From assembly GCA_031260665.1 (NCBI GenBank), contig JAISLD010000046.1:1-64000 (forward strand): a stretch of DNA of 64,000 nucleotides. The letters are read 5' to 3'. This document shows, piece after piece, positions 34,736 through 45,387 of the stretch. This stretch comes from Oscillospiraceae bacterium. GTDB taxonomy: Bacteria > Bacillota > Clostridia > Oscillospirales > Ruminococcaceae. The stretch's first letter is position 1, and every line of letters starts with the position of its first letter. The notes under the pieces are model-generated. The model saw only the letters and a list, made by a program, of their open reading frames with translations. It was not told where the DNA came from and ran no database searches. The position numbers and the translations under genes are program-made.

Positions 34736-37700
34736 TTATTCTTCGTCGTTGTAAACGTCAACCACGTCGTCGTCCGCAAGCACGTCGTCGTCTATCTCGT
34801 CCTCAAGGATATCATCGTCGGCGACTGTTTCTTCTTCGTCGGCCTCGGCGAGTTCCGCCTCAAACTCCATCCCGAACCTGTCGGGTGTGAGGAGTTCGTC
34901 CGCACCGAGTTCAGCCACGCTGATAGGCGCAAGCCCCGCGTCATCGTCCTCGAACGTCTGCTTCAGGTCAATCTCATCGCCGCTCTTGTTAAGCACACGG
35001 ATATCAAGCCCAAGCGACTGAAGTTCTTTCACAAGCACCTTGAACGACTCGGGAACGCCCGATTCAGGCACGGGGTCGCCCTTGATAATCGCTTCGTAGG
35101 TCTTGACACGACCAACCACGTCGTCAGACTTGACGGTCAGTATCTCTTGAAGCGTGTGGCTTGCGCCGTAAGCCTCGAGGGCCCAAACTTCCATCTCACC
35201 GAAGCGTTGACCGCCAAACTGCGCCTTTCCGCCGAGTGGCTGCTGGGTGACAAGCGAGTAAGGACCTGTTGACCTTGCGTGAATCTTGTCGTCGACAAGG
35301 TGGTGAAGCTTGAGGTAGTACATATAGCCGACGGTGACGGGGCTGTCAAACGCTTCGCCTGTTCTGCCGTCAATCAGCTTGGTTTTCACACCGATATCTC
35401 TGCCGTGCTTCTTGCTTGCTTCCTTGAACATCTCCATTATGTCGGCTTCGTGCGCCCCGTCGAACACAGGGGTCATCACTTTCCAGCCGAGTGCCTTTGC
35501 GGCGTAACCGAGGTGGACTTCAAGCACCTGCCCGATATTCATACGCGAGGGAACGCCGAGAGGGTTCAGCACTATGTCAAGCGGGGTTCCGTCCTCTAAG
35601 AACGGCATATCCTCAACGGGAAGTATCCGCGACACGACGCCTTTGTTGCCGTGTCTGCCCGCCATTTTGTCGCCGACTGAGATTTTGCGCTTTTGCGCGA
35701 TATAAACACGTACCACTTCGTTCACACCGGGCGAGAGTTCATCGCAGTTGTCGCGGTCGAAGCACTTGACGTCTATAACCACGCCGCTTTCACCGTGAGG
35801 CACTTTCAGTGAGTTGTCGCGCACATCGCGTGACTTCTCGCCGAATATTGCGCGAAGCAGACGTTCTTCGGGCGTCAAGTCGGTTTCGCCTTTAGGCGCA
35901 ACCTTACCGACAAGTATATCCCCCGACTTCACTTCCGCGCCCACACGAACGATGCCTCGTTCGTCAAGGTCTTTCACCGCGTTGTCAGACACGTTGGGCA
36001 AATCCCGCGTGATTTCTTCAGGACCGAGTTTGGTGTCGCGGCACTCAAGTTCGTGTTCTTCTATATGAATAGACGTGAACGTGTCAGCGGCGACAAGCCG
36101 CTCGCTTATCAGCACTGCGTCCTCGTAGTTATAGCCCTCCCACGTCATAAACCCGATGAGGACGTTTTTCCCGAGGGAAATCTCGCCGTTTTTGGTAGCC
36201 GCGCCGTCAGCAATGACCTCGCCTTTAATCACCTTGTCGCCCTTTGCCACTATCGGCTTCTGGTTCACACAGGTGCCTTGGTTTGACCGCTTGAACTTGA
36301 TTAAATCGTGGTGGTGGTCCTCGCCGTTTTTGTCTTTTATGGTGATTTTGTCTGAAGAAACCTTCGCCACCTTGCCCTCAACCCGCGAGAGCACAGCAAC
36401 GCCGGAGTCAACCGCCGCCTTGTATTCGATACCCGTGCCGACAATCGGCGACTCGGTAATCATCAGCGGCACAGCTTGCCGCTGCATATTCGCTCCCATA
36501 AGCGCACGGTTCGCATCGTCGTTCTCAAGGAACGGAATCATCGCGGTTGCGACAGACACAACCATCTTAGGCGACACGTCCATATAGTCAACGACATCAC
36601 GGGAGAACTCGCTTATCTCATCTCTACGCCGACCCGTGACACGAGGGCGCAGGAACCTGCCCTCTTCGTCAAGCGGTTCGTTCGCCTGTGCCACGACGTA
36701 CATATCCTCAACGTCGGCTGTCATATACTCAACTTCACGAAGCACTTGTCCCGTTGCTTTGTCCACCTTGCGATAGGGTGCTTCAATGAAACCGTACTTG
36801 TTTATCTTCGCGAATGACGCAAGATAGGATATCAGCCCGATGTTAGGACCTTCAGGCGTTTCAATCGGGCACATTCTGCCGTAGTGCGAATAGTGAACGT
36901 CACGCACCTCAAAGCCCGCTCTGTCACGCGACAGACCGCCGGGACCGAGTGCCGACAAACGGCGTTTGTGCGTCAGCTCCGCGAGAGGGTTGTTTTGGTC
37001 CATGAACTGTGACAGAGGCGACGAACCGAAGAACTCTTTGATTGAAGCGACGACGGGACGGATATTTATGAGATTGTTTGGGGAAACTTTCTCTATGTCC
37101 TCCTGTGACTGAAGCCCCATTCTCTCACGAATGACGCGTTCCATTCGGGAGAACCCGATACGGAACTGGTTTTGCAGCAACTCGCCGACACTTCTGATAC
37201 GACGATTGCCGAGGTGGTCGATGTCGTCTGTGTTGCCGACGCCTTCGCTTAGGTTGAGGAAGTAGCTTGTTGCGGCAAAGACATCCTCAAGTGTTATGTG
37301 CTTTGGGATAAGGCGGTCGGCGTTGACACGAAGCAGCTCAGCGAACTGCTCTTCTGTGTCGTACTCCGCGTCGAGAATCTCGCGCAGCACTTTCGCCGAC
37401 ACTTTCTCGTTTATGCCCACGGCTTCAAGGTCGATGTTCTTGTAATCAACAGGCAGGTAGTCGCCGATGTTCACCATACCGCTGCCGACAACCTTGACGG
37501 TTCTGCCGTCAATATCAAGCGACACCTCGGAAACGCCGGCTTGTTCAATCAAGACGGCTTGTTCTCGTGATATGCGTTCGTTTGATTCGGCGATGACTTC
37601 ACCTGTGAACGGGCTGACGACTGCCGCCGCGGTTTTGTGCCCGATACATCTGCCTGCAACGCCGAGTTTCTTGTTGTATTTATACCTGCCGAAACGCGCC

Positions 37701-38506
37701 AAGTCATAACGGCGCGCGTCGAAGAACAGGTTGTTGAGGTGCGCCAAAGCTGACTCTTCAGTCGGCGGCTCACCCGGGCGTAAGCGACGATAGACTTCAC
37801 AAAGACCCTCAACGCGGTTCTTCGTCGTGTCTTTCATACGAATCGTCTGCATTATTCGTTCGTCCTCACCGAACAACTCGGTGAGTGCCGCGTCTGTTTC
37901 CACGCCGAGTGCGCGAAGAAACGTGGTCGCGGGGATTTTGCGGTTCTTGTCTATCCTGACATAGAAGATGTCGTTGCTGTCCATCTCAAACTCGAGCCAC
38001 GCGCCCCTGTTTGGGATAACGGTAGCCGAAAAGAGTTTCTTGCCTGTCTTGTCGTACTCAAAGTCGTAGTAAACACCCGGTGAGCGGACAAGCTGCGACA
38101 CGACAACACGTTCCGCACCGTTGATAACGAACGTGCCACTCTCCGTCATAAGCGGAAAGTCGCCCATAAATATTTCGGTTTCGGTGATATTGTTGGTTTC
38201 GATGTTTTTAAGCCGCACTTTTGCGCGCATCGGGGCGGCATAGGTTACGTCGCGCTCTTTACATTCGGCGATGGTGTACTTCGGCTTTTCTTCAAAACGA
38301 AAATCAACGAAGTTCAGCTCGAACTTGTTGTTCTGGTCGGTTATCTTGTCTGTATCGCGGAAAACCTCTTTGATTCCTTCGGTTACGAACCAGTTGTAGG
38401 AATTCTTTTGCACCTCTATAAGGTTGGGCATATCGAGGACTTCCCCGATTTTCGCGAAACTCATTCGCTTTGTCTTGCCGAGCTGTACGGGTTTTACGTT
38501 CACCAT
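34736..38506 (-). CDS. rpoB: RNA polymerase beta subunit
   Basis: A 1256-residue beta subunit. N-terminal [33 protein letters not shown] is the usual Clostridia start. The rifampicin region includes [38 protein letters not shown], which appears wild type in pattern (Ser-Gln-Phe, His, Arg at the classic positions). [13 protein letters not shown] and [14 protein letters not shown] are conserved. The C-terminus has a long acidic extension ([20 protein letters not shown] and more). The gene has its own sigma-A promoter and a ~110-nt structured leader, and no rplJ or rplL lies upstream, so rpoBC is separated from the usual ribosomal-protein operon. Confidence 0.98.
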   Translation of the reverse strand: MVNVKPVQLGKTKRMSFAKIGEVLDMPNLIEVQKNSYNWFVTEGIKEVFRDTDKITDQNNKFELNFVDFRFEEKPKYTIAECKERDVTYAAPMRAKVRLKNIETNNITETEIFMGDFPLMTESGTFVINGAERVVVSQLVRSPGVYYDFEYDKTGKKLFSATVIPNRGAWLEFEMDSNDIFYVRIDKNRKIPATTFLRALGVETDAALTELFGEDERIMQTIRMKDTTKNRVEGLCEVYRRLRPGEPPTEESALAHLNNLFFDARRYDLARFGRYKYNKKLGVAGRCIGHKTAAAVVSPFTGEVIAESNERISREQAVLIEQAGVSEVSLDIDGRTVKVVGSGMVNIGDYLPVDYKNIDLEAVGINEKVSAKVLREILDAEYDTEEQFAELLRVNADRLIPKHITLEDVFAATSYFLNLSEGVGNTDDIDHLGNRRIRSVGELLQNQFRIGFSRMERVIRERMGLQSQEDIEKVSPNNLINIRPVVASIKEFFGSSPLSQFMDQNNPLAELTHKRRLSALGPGGLSRDRAGFEVRDVHYSHYGRMCPIETPEGPNIGLISYLASFAKINKYGFIEAPYRKVDKATGQVLREVEYMTADVEDMYVVAQANEPLDEEGRFLRPRVTGRRRDEISEFSRDVVDYMDVSPKMVVSVATAMIPFLENDDANRALMGANMQRQAVPLMITESPIVGTGIEYKAAVDSGVAVLSRVEGKVAKVSSDKITIKDKNGEDHHHDLIKFKRSNQGTCVNQKPIVAKGDKVIKGEVIADGAATKNGEISLGKNVLIGFMTWEGYNYEDAVLISERLVAADTFTSIHIEEHELECRDTKLGPEEITRDLPNVSDNAVKDLDERGIVRVGAEVKSGDILVGKVAPKGETDLTPEERLLRAIFGEKSRDVRDNSLKVPHGESGVVIDVKCFDRDNCDELSPGVNEVVRVYIAQKRKISVGDKMAGRHGNKGVVSRILPVEDMPFLEDGTPLDIVLNPLGVPSRMNIGQVLEVHLGYAAKALGWKVMTPVFDGAHEADIMEMFKEASKKHGRDIGVKTKLIDGRTGEAFDSPVTVGYMYYLKLHHLVDDKIHARSTGPYSLVTQQPLGGKAQFGGQRFGEMEVWALEAYGASHTLQEILTVKSDDVVGRVKTYEAIIKGDPVPESGVPESFKVLVKELQSLGLDIRVLNKSGDEIDLKQTFEDDDAGLAPISVAELGADELLTPDRFGMEFEAELAEADEEETVADDDILEDEIDDDVLADDDVVDVYNDEE

Positions 38507-38532
38507 TCGCGGCTCCCTCCGTTGTTTGCCAC

Positions 38533-38565
38533 ACCCTCTGTCGCGTTTGCGCGTGCGCCGAGGGT
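38533..38565 (-). promoter_or_regulatory. Leader hairpin upstream of rpoB
   Basis: ACCCTC / GAGGGT with an inner CGCG/CGCG stem, between the promoter and the rpoB start. It lacks a T run; a translational or stability element is plausible. Confidence 0.45.
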
Positions 38566-38621
38566 AATTCTGCCGACACTAATAAGAGTATCCCCCCTTA
38601 CGCGTACCGATACATTTTGAT

Positions 38622-38650
38622 AGTATAGCATATATCTGACAACTTGTCAA
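38622..38650 (-). promoter_or_regulatory. Sigma-A promoter of rpoBC
   Basis: Minus-strand TTGACA (38645-38650) and TATACT (38622-38627), 17-bp spacer, about 115 nt upstream of rpoB. Confidence 0.88.
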
Positions 38651-38673
38651 TAGGGTTGGCAAACTTTCTTTAT

Positions 38674-38712
38674 ATAAATAAAAACCTCCCCCGTGATACG
38701 AGAGAGGTTCTT
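38674..38712 (-). terminator. Terminator of the calcium-binding-like gene
   Basis: On the minus strand AACCTC...GAGGTT with a TTTTTATTTAT tail, isolating the upstream gene from rpoB. Confidence 0.75.
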
Positions 38713-38734
38713 ATTGTTTAGCTTAAGCGTTGCG

Positions 38735-38865
38735 TGCCGACAAATTAAACAATTCGCTTTTGCGGAAGCGGCAAAGGCGTTGACTGAGTCATTCCGGTCG
38801 CCCGCCTGTGACTCGAGGGGTATGACCTTTGGCGTTGCATTAGCTTATCGCGTGTCCGACATGGA
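38735..38865 (+). repeat. Dispersed family B plus family C repeat
   Basis: TTGCGTGCCGACAAATTAAAC, GCGGAAGCGGCAAAGGCG, CCGGTCGCCCGCCTGTGAC, GGGTATGACCTTTGGCG, then family C TTAGCTTATCGCGTGTCCGA. It runs into the last codons of the adjacent gene. Confidence 0.75.
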
Positions 38866-40017
38866 CTATACATACAAGTCAACGTGCGACACGGTGCCCG
38901 CACCGCCGCTGTCTTTCAAGAAGAAGCTCGTTTGACTCATTTGACCCGCGCCGAGATTGAACTGCGTGTCGTTTGCCGCAAGGTATATCGCACCTATGTC
39001 TTTCTCTTTTAATGTGAAGAGTTGGTCGACGCCGTTCTCGTCTTTGCACCATATTCGCAGTTGCGAGTATATCTCGTCGTTTTCGTCAATCCAACCGTTG
39101 TTGTCGCTGTCAAACGCCGCCAACTCGCCGAACCCCGAGCCGCTTTGCGGACCGAACAGCTCGCTGCCGTCATTGATTTTGCCGTCGCCGTTCTTATCGA
39201 GTGCCAAGAAGCCGCTGCCTTCTTTAGCAAAAGCGATTTTGTCTTTGTTGCCGTCGAGGTCGAGGTCAAACTCGTAGGTGGCGTCCGTCAGCCCCGTTGA
39301 ATCGCCGCCGTAGTTGATAATCAGCGGGTCGCAAAGGTTGCGGTCAAGCTTTTGGTCGAATGTCGCGTTGAAATACTCGGCACTCGAGCGACTCATCGAC
39401 ATCGACACATCAAACGCAATCGACTTGCCGTCTGTCGTTTGCACTTGCCCCTTTGCCGAGTAGCTCACCTGCTCTGATTCATACTTGAAGTACTCAACTT
39501 CGGTTCGTTCATAGAACTCGTAACTTCCCTCCGCAAACAAACCCTTTGAGGTTTTGCCGTCGATTATCCTCATTGCCTCAAGACCGCTCGGCGCGTGGCT
39601 TGTCATCTGAAGCCCTTGGTTCAGCGAGGACGTCCGCCTCAGTTGTTCGGGCATCGACAGCTTTACTTTCTTGCCCGTTATCGCCTCCATAAACTTCTCA
39701 AGCATACGAAGCTTCAGCTCATTTGGGTCTTTGGCGATATCAGCCGCTTCGCTTTCGATTTTGCTTGCCGTCAATGATGACAGCTGCTTGTCGGTGAAGC
39801 CACTTTTGGGTTGCTCAAGAATCTTTCCTCCCGAATCGTATATCTGTAGGGCTTCCCCTTTTTCTCCCGAGTCGTTCACTTGGAGGGAATCCTTGTTGGT
39901 GTCGGCAGATTCGTTCGGCACGAACAGACCGAACCGTGAAACTGTGGTGCGCCCCGACTGAACAAGGGTCTGCGAGTGAGCCGCCGCAGTGTTGACCGCT
40001 GATGAAGCGATTTGCAT
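38866..40017 (-). CDS. EF-hand-like calcium-binding protein, putative flagellar-regulon member
   Basis: A 383-residue protein with no signal peptide. The N-terminal half is polar and Ser/Thr-rich. The C-terminal half (about residues 245-320) holds Asp-rich loops DLDLDGNKDKIAF, ALDKNGDGKINDGSELFG and AFDSDNNGWIDENDEIYSQL, the EF-hand/VCBS-linked pattern seen in secreted calcium-binding proteins of many bacteria. Its gene is divergent from flagellin and is preceded by a good sigma-D promoter on the minus strand, so it is likely expressed with motility genes; export by the flagellar or another route is a guess. GGGAGGTTAATT precedes the ATG. The extreme C-terminus runs into a family C repeat. 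Confidence 0.75.
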   Translation of the reverse strand: MQIASSAVNTAAAHSQTLVQSGRTTVSRFGLFVPNESADTNKDSLQVNDSGEKGEALQIYDSGGKILEQPKSGFTDKQLSSLTASKIESEAADIAKDPNELKLRMLEKFMEAITGKKVKLSMPEQLRRTSSLNQGLQMTSHAPSGLEAMRIIDGKTSKGLFAEGSYEFYERTEVEYFKYESEQVSYSAKGQVQTTDGKSIAFDVSMSMSRSSAEYFNATFDQKLDRNLCDPLIINYGGDSTGLTDATYEFDLDLDGNKDKIAFAKEGSGFLALDKNGDGKINDGSELFGPQSGSGFGELAAFDSDNNGWIDENDEIYSQLRIWCKDENGVDQLFTLKEKDIGAIYLAANDTQFNLGAGQMSQTSFFLKDSGGAGTVSHVDLYV

Positions 40018-40090
40018 AATTAACCTCCCTGTTATGTTGTATGAAGAGCAACCACGCGTCCCTGCGTGGGCTTAAACCTCTCCGTACTTA

Positions 40091-40117
40091 TTGTCGGCAG
40101 AATTTGCCGGAACTTTA
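40091..40117 (-). promoter_or_regulatory. Sigma-D (sigma-28) promoter for the calcium-binding-like gene
   Basis: Minus-strand TAAA (40114-40117), 15-bp spacer, GCCGACAA (40091-40098), against consensus TAAA-N15-GCCGATAA. One mismatch. Confidence 0.75.
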
Positions 40118-40166
40118 GCCCAAAACGCGGTCGACCAAAATAAAGTTATTCATTGTGATAAATCGC

Positions 40167-40193
40167 TAAAGTTACAGCGTAGATTGCCGATAA
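40167..40193 (+). promoter_or_regulatory. Sigma-D promoter P1 of flagellin
   Basis: TAAA (40167-40170), 15-bp spacer, GCCGATAA (40186-40193): a perfect consensus match. Confidence 0.85.
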
Positions 40194-40245
40194 TTAAAAC
40201 CGATTTTTATGCAAGAATGTTCGATAATTTATTTCACACAAACGC

Positions 40246-40273
40246 TAAAGTTTGACCGACAGATAGCCGATAA
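40246..40273 (+). promoter_or_regulatory. Sigma-D promoter P2 of flagellin
   Basis: TAAA (40246-40249), 16-bp spacer, GCCGATAA (40266-40273). Confidence 0.8.
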
Positions 40274-40333
40274 TGCAAAAACATCTATGTGATTTGTGGC
40301 GAAAATTTCTTTGCTGACTTTCGCTAAAACCGC

Positions 40334-40361
40334 TAAAGTTGCGGCGAAAATGCACCGATAA
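40334..40361 (+). promoter_or_regulatory. Sigma-D promoter P3 of flagellin
   Basis: TAAA (40334-40337), 16-bp spacer, ACCGATAA (40354-40361); closest to the gene, giving a leader of about 115 nt. Confidence 0.75.
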
Positions 40362-40484
40362 CTTATGTGTAAGGGTCAGGACGACCGAAGTAAAAACTTT
40401 CGAGAGCGGCAGGTATTAAGTGAATAATATTCATTTAATATACAAAATATATTCCGCTCCGTGTGAACCAAGGAGGAATTCACA

Positions 40485-42134
40485 ATGGCAGGTTTAGTAG
40501 TTCAGCACAATATGAATGCGATGAACGCAAACAACAAACTTAACGTAAACGTACTCGGAACCAAAAAAGCAGTTGAGAAACTGTCGTCAGGTTATAAGAT
40601 TAACCGTGCAGGCGACAACGCCGCAGGGCTTGCCATCTCCGAGAAAATGCGCTCGCAAACACGCGGACTTAAACAGGCGATAAACAACGCCAACGATGGT
40701 ATCTCGCTGATACAAACGGCGGAGGGCGGCTTGAACGAAACTCACGCAATTCTGCAAAGAATGAGAGAGCTTGCGGTTCAGTCGGCAAACGGTACTTATC
40801 AAAATAAAACCGACCGTGAAGCAATGCAGCTTGAGGTTGACCGCTTAAAGAGCGAGGTTGACCGTATCTCACAGTCAACCGAATACAACGGAATCAAACT
40901 GCTTGACGGCTCGCTCGGTTCAGGTGAGGATATAAACAGCTATGGCGCGAAGTACGGCGTTCACGACGCGAACGGCGACGGATACGACGGCAACGACGTC
41001 ACCGTAACGTCAAGCATTGAGGGCGTAATAGTCGCTTTCGATACGCTTGCTTCAGGTAAAGGCGGCGAGAACGCAACGTGGAGCGCAGACGGCAAAACAG
41101 TGACTGTCCACGCGACACAAGGTCAGACTTATACTGACAAACAGATTCAAGAGTTGATTGACAACGCCGACCCCGCAAAGGGCACAGTCCAAGAGTTCGC
41201 ACCCGCAAAGGCGACGTGGAAAACAGGCGCGGGTGTCATCAAGATGGGCGAGAACGATATGGCGGGCACAGCGACAGCACCCGGTGTTCGCGACACGACC
41301 GAAGGTTCGCTCGGCATACTTATGGGCAACGATCCCGCCGATGACCAAGGCACAATGAATTATGCCGACCACATCAAGTTCACGGCGAACAGCTACGGCG
41401 AATTGGCTAACGGCTCGGCTTCCGAGGGTGGCATAAAGACGCTGACTATCAAGACAGACGTGGGCAAAGGCAAGGAGTGGATTGAATGTACCGCAATCGG
41501 CATATTTGGTTCCGATGGCGACACCGTAACACTTCACCTTGCGACGGGCGTTGACTATTCAGACAAAGACCTCGAGTCGATAATGGCGAAAGCGGGCTAT
41601 AGCTACGACATAGAACTCTCGGATATCGACGAACCTGACGGCGACGTAAAGGCGCGGTTCAACAAGTCCGATGAGCTGGTGCTCGACGACTTCGACGGTG
41701 GCGCGGGTGTCGGCAGAGAGTATGTTTCGGGTGGTAAAGGGCTTACGTTCCAGATAGGCGCAAACGGCGTGGCTGACCAACGTGTTACTCTGTCTGTTAA
41801 GGATATGAGCAGCACAGCCCTCGACATCGCGGGTGCAAGCGTTGCGCTTCAAGACGACGCGAATGATGCAATCACGAAGTTTGACGACGCGGTTAACAAG
41901 GTTTCGCTTCAACGCGCCGACCTTGGCGCACTGCAAAACCGCCTTGAGTACACGGTGAACAACTTGACCGTAACTCAAGAGAACTTGACGGCGGCTGAAT
42001 CGCAAATACGTGACACAGATATGGCTGAATCTATGGTGGATTACACCAAGTTCAATATTCTTCAGCAAGCGGCGCAGGCAATGCTTGCTCAAGCAAACCA
42101 AGCACCGCAAGGGATACTCCAGCTTCTCGGATAA
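40485..42134 (+). CDS. hag: Flagellin
   Basis: A 549-residue flagellin. The N-terminal D0/D1 domains start [20 protein letters not shown] and contain [20 protein letters not shown] and [21 protein letters not shown]. The C-terminal D1/D0 (about residues 460-549) has [35 protein letters not shown] and ends with [20 protein letters not shown] hypervariable middle of about 290 residues forms the outer domains. The 5' leader follows three sigma-D promoters; AAGGAGGAATTCACA is an excellent Shine-Dalgarno. A single flagellin with no flagellar assembly genes next to it. Confidence 0.97.
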   Translation: MAGLVVQHNMNAMNANNKLNVNVLGTKKAVEKLSSGYKINRAGDNAAGLAISEKMRSQTRGLKQAINNANDGISLIQTAEGGLNETHAILQRMRELAVQSANGTYQNKTDREAMQLEVDRLKSEVDRISQSTEYNGIKLLDGSLGSGEDINSYGAKYGVHDANGDGYDGNDVTVTSSIEGVIVAFDTLASGKGGENATWSADGKTVTVHATQGQTYTDKQIQELIDNADPAKGTVQEFAPAKATWKTGAGVIKMGENDMAGTATAPGVRDTTEGSLGILMGNDPADDQGTMNYADHIKFTANSYGELANGSASEGGIKTLTIKTDVGKGKEWIECTAIGIFGSDGDTVTLHLATGVDYSDKDLESIMAKAGYSYDIELSDIDEPDGDVKARFNKSDELVLDDFDGGAGVGREYVSGGKGLTFQIGANGVADQRVTLSVKDMSSTALDIAGASVALQDDANDAITKFDDAVNKVSLQRADLGALQNRLEYTVNNLTVTQENLTAAESQIRDTDMAESMVDYTKFNILQQAAQAMLAQANQAPQGILQLLG

Positions 42135-42187
42135 CGACTTTCACTTTAGGCGCAGTGTCGCCCACATACAAGAGCCTCTTGGTTCTT

Positions 42188-42222
42188 CCCCCGATGTCGC
42201 TTGCGGTATCGGGGGTCTTTTT
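42188..42222 (+). terminator. Terminator of flagellin
   Basis: CCCCCGAT / ATCGGGGG stem followed by TCTTTTTAT. Confidence 0.9.
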
Positions 42223-42269
42223 ATCCCTTGCGGGGGTGGGCAATAGAGTTGATGCGACAAGTTTATTAG

Positions 42270-42441
42270 TTATAGCCAGTTAAACTCAAAACACTAAAGT
42301 GTTTTGAGTTTTCGCCGCGAAGCGGCGGCGCGGCTTTGCCGCGCACTGGCGTATCCGGACGGTTAAATCCGCGCCGTAGGCGCGGCAGTCGCTAAAAGCG
42401 CCTGCAAAAACGCTTTAGCGTTTTTAATTTAACCTACTATA
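42270..42441 (+). repeat. Dispersed repeat, family A (composite)
   Basis: TTATAGCCAGTTAAACTC, CTCAAAACACT/AGTGTTTTGAG, CGCCGCGAAGCGGCG, then a second left end GGACGGTTAAATCCGCG with the remaining hairpins, ending ATTTAACCTACTATA. It looks like one element inserted in or recombined with another. Confidence 0.85.
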
Positions 42442-42464
42442 AACAATGGCTTTGCTTAATTAGC

Positions 42465-42640
42465 AACGTGTCATATTAACTCTATTGCGTGTCCGGCACA
42501 GCGAAGTGAATGTTTGATATACCAACACGCCCCTCCCATATGGGAGGGGCGGTTTTAGACTGCGTAACCACACAAAAACTCATCGGGTTTTTATGTGCGG
42601 CGCGAAGTGCCAACGCCGTGAAGCGGCAGTGGTTGAGGAG
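42465..42640 (+). repeat. Family C fragment, palindrome and family D copy
   Basis: A family C piece (CATATTAACTCTATTGCGTG TCCGGCAC) is followed by the perfect palindrome at 42528-42551 (CGCCCCTCCC arms) and a family D copy at 42557-42640. Nothing else recognisable lies between flagellin and the surface-protein gene. Confidence 0.65.
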
Positions 42641-42656
42641 TATATGAACATTAAGT

Positions 42657-44879
42657 TTAATATATCGGCTCGTATTCCATATACTTATATACAAGCTCAA
42701 GCGCCTGAATCCTCGTCATATTCTTGTCGGGTCGGATATTGCCGTTTTTGTCGGCTGCAATCAGCCCCATCTTCTCCGCGAACGCGAAGTATCCCACATA
42801 CGGGCTGTCTTTCGGCAAATCCTTGAACGATGTGGCATAAAGCCCCGGCAGGTTAGCAAAAGGCGAGCCGCCTGCCGCCGTGATGAACGCCTTTATCGCG
42901 TCGGCGCGTTTCACGGGTTTGTCGCCGTCGGTTGAGGGTGGTGCTTGAACCGTGTCGTAAGTGAACACGTCGCCGCTTATCGTGCCGTTTCGGTAAAGCG
43001 ATTGATAGATAGCCGAGTTATTCCCGACAATGCTGAACAGGTTATACGCGTCTGTCGCGCTGATTGACTTAGTTCCGTTCAGCTTGCCGTCTTGCGCGGG
43101 CAGACTAATCCCATAGGTCCAGAGTTTTTGCAGCATTGCGTAGTCAGCCGAAGTTGACTTCACATCTGAATACTTCATCGCGTAGTCGCTTCGTGTTGGG
43201 TCAATCGGGTCGCCGTCATAATCGACTATCTTGCCCGTCAAAGCGTCAAGCGTGAAGTCGTTGTTCGTGTAGGCGAGTTGTGTTTTGCCTGTGTAACGGG
43301 CGTTTTGGTCGGTCAGCGGGTAATACGCAAGCTTAAACTCGCTTTGTGAGAATATCGCCTTGTACGCCGCTTCTTTGGTCAGCATATTCTTTGCGGAGGG
43401 GAACGTCACGTCGGAATAGTTATAATTGAAGTTGGTGACATAACCGTTCGGGTTGATGTCAATATATATAGTATCGCTCGGCACGATGATATCGTTGACA
43501 TAACGCGTCCACAAGAGCTGTTTCCCCGTGTAACGCACCTCTGTCTTTGCGGGCGCTCCCTCCTTTGAATACTCTTTGATGTTGGTATACGACTGCGTGA
43601 CGTCGCTTGTCAGTCTGTATTCAGAGAACTTGTCGCCGATATACGACTTCACGGCTTCCGCGGCACGGTCGCTAAGTGTGGAGGGCAACTCGGTGGTGGT
43701 GCTTGTGTCTGTGTTACCCGTATAGAAATAATACGACAGGATTTTGCCGTCTTTCGCGTCAACAACAGCGCTTCCGTTTCCGTAGAATTTCTCTTTGGTT
43801 GTGTTCTGTTGCCCCTCAAAGTACAAGTCCCAGTGATATTTGTCGTCCCCGTAGGAGTCAACGCGGAGGTTTGACGAGCGGAGAATCAGCCTGCTGTCTG
43901 TGTTGGCGTACTTATCCGACATAATTATCTTCTCGGCTTCGCCTGCTGTCAGAAGCTCAAGCTCTTTGTCGATTGCCTTTTGTTCTTGTGGCGTGATTTT
44001 GTAAGCAATACCATTGCCGGCGGAATCCGCCTCGTCCGCGTCTTCATACATTTCGCCGTCGACGCCGCCCTCACCTGTGCCGTATCCGTAGTTGAACGTC
44101 ACTTTCTTTCCTGTGAACGCGTCAAGGTATCCGTATTCGTTCGCCTGATAAATCAGCCCCGCTGACTGAACGTATGTACGGGTCTTTTCGTCATATGTAT
44201 TTCGTATAACATATTGCGGTGAGATACCTATCTCGGTTTTGTACGCGTTTTGAAGAGCCGTGCCCTCGATAACGCCTTCGGTTTTGTCAAACTTCAGGTT
44301 AGGTACGTAGTTGAAGTGGAAATTCGTCAGCTCACCCGTGTTCTTGTCAACCGTAACGCTGCCTGTAGCGCCGTTCACCGCAACGCCGTTCACCACTCGC
44401 TTGAACGACATATAGGCTTCCGCTCCCCAATAGCTGGCACGAAACGTGTCGTTGTCGGCGATAAGTTGTGCCTTGATGGTCGGGTTAAGCTGCCCGATAT
44501 AGGCGATTGCTTTTGTCCGCAGTTTTGCGTCATCTGTCTTTGCAAACGAGGGCTTCAGCACCGTTTGATAGTTCTGCCACGAATAGAAATTTGTTATCAC
44601 CTTGCCGTTTACGTTGGCGCTGATGTAATAACCTTGCGGTGTGTTCCAGTTCAGCTGATAGGTGGTTGAGCCGTTGTAGGTGCTTTTGTAGAAGTTGAAC
44701 GTCGCATCGTCGGCTTCAAACGCTTCGCCAAGCGGAATTCGCGACTTCACCACGTCGATTGCGGCAAGCAGAGCTTTGTCGTCAGCCGATGTGTCGGCGG
44801 CGTTGGCAACGCCGAGAGGCACGATACTTGTCAGCATAATCACCGACATCGTGCCCGCCAAAAAGTTTCGCAGTTTCAT
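42657..44879 (-). CDS. Secreted surface protein with YcdB/YcdC repeats and an SLH domain
   Basis: A 740-residue exported protein. A signal peptide (MKLRNFLAGTMSVIMLTSIV... cut near ANAADTSA) precedes two YcdB/YcdC (DUF4901)-type units with internal PepSY-like repeats, such as GKVITNFYSWQ, TGELTNFHFNY and NGYVTNFNYNY. The C-terminal part (about residues 560-735) has S-layer-homology-like segments: SDYAMLQKLWTYGISLPAQDGKLNGTKSI and VGYFAFAEKMGLIAADKNGNIRPDKNMTRIQALELVYKY. It is likely anchored to secondary wall polymer. GGGGGAACAA precedes the ATG at 44879. Its role is unknown. Confidence 0.85.
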   Translation of the reverse strand: MKLRNFLAGTMSVIMLTSIVPLGVANAADTSADDKALLAAIDVVKSRIPLGEAFEADDATFNFYKSTYNGSTTYQLNWNTPQGYYISANVNGKVITNFYSWQNYQTVLKPSFAKTDDAKLRTKAIAYIGQLNPTIKAQLIADNDTFRASYWGAEAYMSFKRVVNGVAVNGATGSVTVDKNTGELTNFHFNYVPNLKFDKTEGVIEGTALQNAYKTEIGISPQYVIRNTYDEKTRTYVQSAGLIYQANEYGYLDAFTGKKVTFNYGYGTGEGGVDGEMYEDADEADSAGNGIAYKITPQEQKAIDKELELLTAGEAEKIIMSDKYANTDSRLILRSSNLRVDSYGDDKYHWDLYFEGQQNTTKEKFYGNGSAVVDAKDGKILSYYFYTGNTDTSTTTELPSTLSDRAAEAVKSYIGDKFSEYRLTSDVTQSYTNIKEYSKEGAPAKTEVRYTGKQLLWTRYVNDIIVPSDTIYIDINPNGYVTNFNYNYSDVTFPSAKNMLTKEAAYKAIFSQSEFKLAYYPLTDQNARYTGKTQLAYTNNDFTLDALTGKIVDYDGDPIDPTRSDYAMKYSDVKSTSADYAMLQKLWTYGISLPAQDGKLNGTKSISATDAYNLFSIVGNNSAIYQSLYRNGTISGDVFTYDTVQAPPSTDGDKPVKRADAIKAFITAAGGSPFANLPGLYATSFKDLPKDSPYVGYFAFAEKMGLIAADKNGNIRPDKNMTRIQALELVYKYMEYEPIY

Positions 44880-44954
44880 TTGTTCCCCCAATTGTGATTG
44901 TTTTGTGAAAGCGTTATATACAGCAACACTTTGCCGGTAATGTGAAAGTTGCGT

Positions 44955-45205
44955 TGTTTTTGCCGGACCGGCAAATAAATTTTAATATCAACAGATTATG
45001 TGTACTGCCTAAGGTCAAGGCTTTGCTTAAATCAGCAAGATATAGTCAATCAACCGGGGAAATAGCAAGCTGTTTCTTCGCGCGGCAAGCCGCACGCCGC
45101 CAAGTTAATCCGCGAACAAGCGTAACACGCCGCTTCACGGCGTTGGCACTTCGTGCCGCACATAAAAACTCGGTGAGTTTTTATGTGGTTGCGCAGTATA
45201 AGTGC
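44955..45205 (-). repeat. Family C/B fragments and inverted family D copy
   Basis: GCCGGACCGGCAAATAAATT (also at the end of the 46767 gene) is followed by TCAACAGATTATG and family B-like CTAAGGTCAAGGC, then an inverted family D copy (AATCCGCGAACAAGCGTAAC to CGGTGAGTTTTTATGTGG) at 45105-45205. Confidence 0.65.
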
Positions 45206-45309
45206 TACTTCTTGTTATGCTGAAGTGAGAATAAGCGAGATAACTGGCTGTAACAACGCGAAAACCGAAGAATAAGCTGATTATTTAATAAAATTAACCA
45301 CGAATTTCA

Positions 45310-45338
45310 TTGACAAGCAGTCGGCGGCTCGGTATAAT
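45310..45338 (+). promoter_or_regulatory. Sigma-A promoter of rplM-rpsI
   Basis: TTGACA (45310-45315), 17-bp spacer, TATAAT (45333-45338). Confidence 0.9.
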
Positions 45339-45387
45339 AGGCGAGTACGTTTCAACAAAACCCATTATATACTAAGGAGAAAGCACA

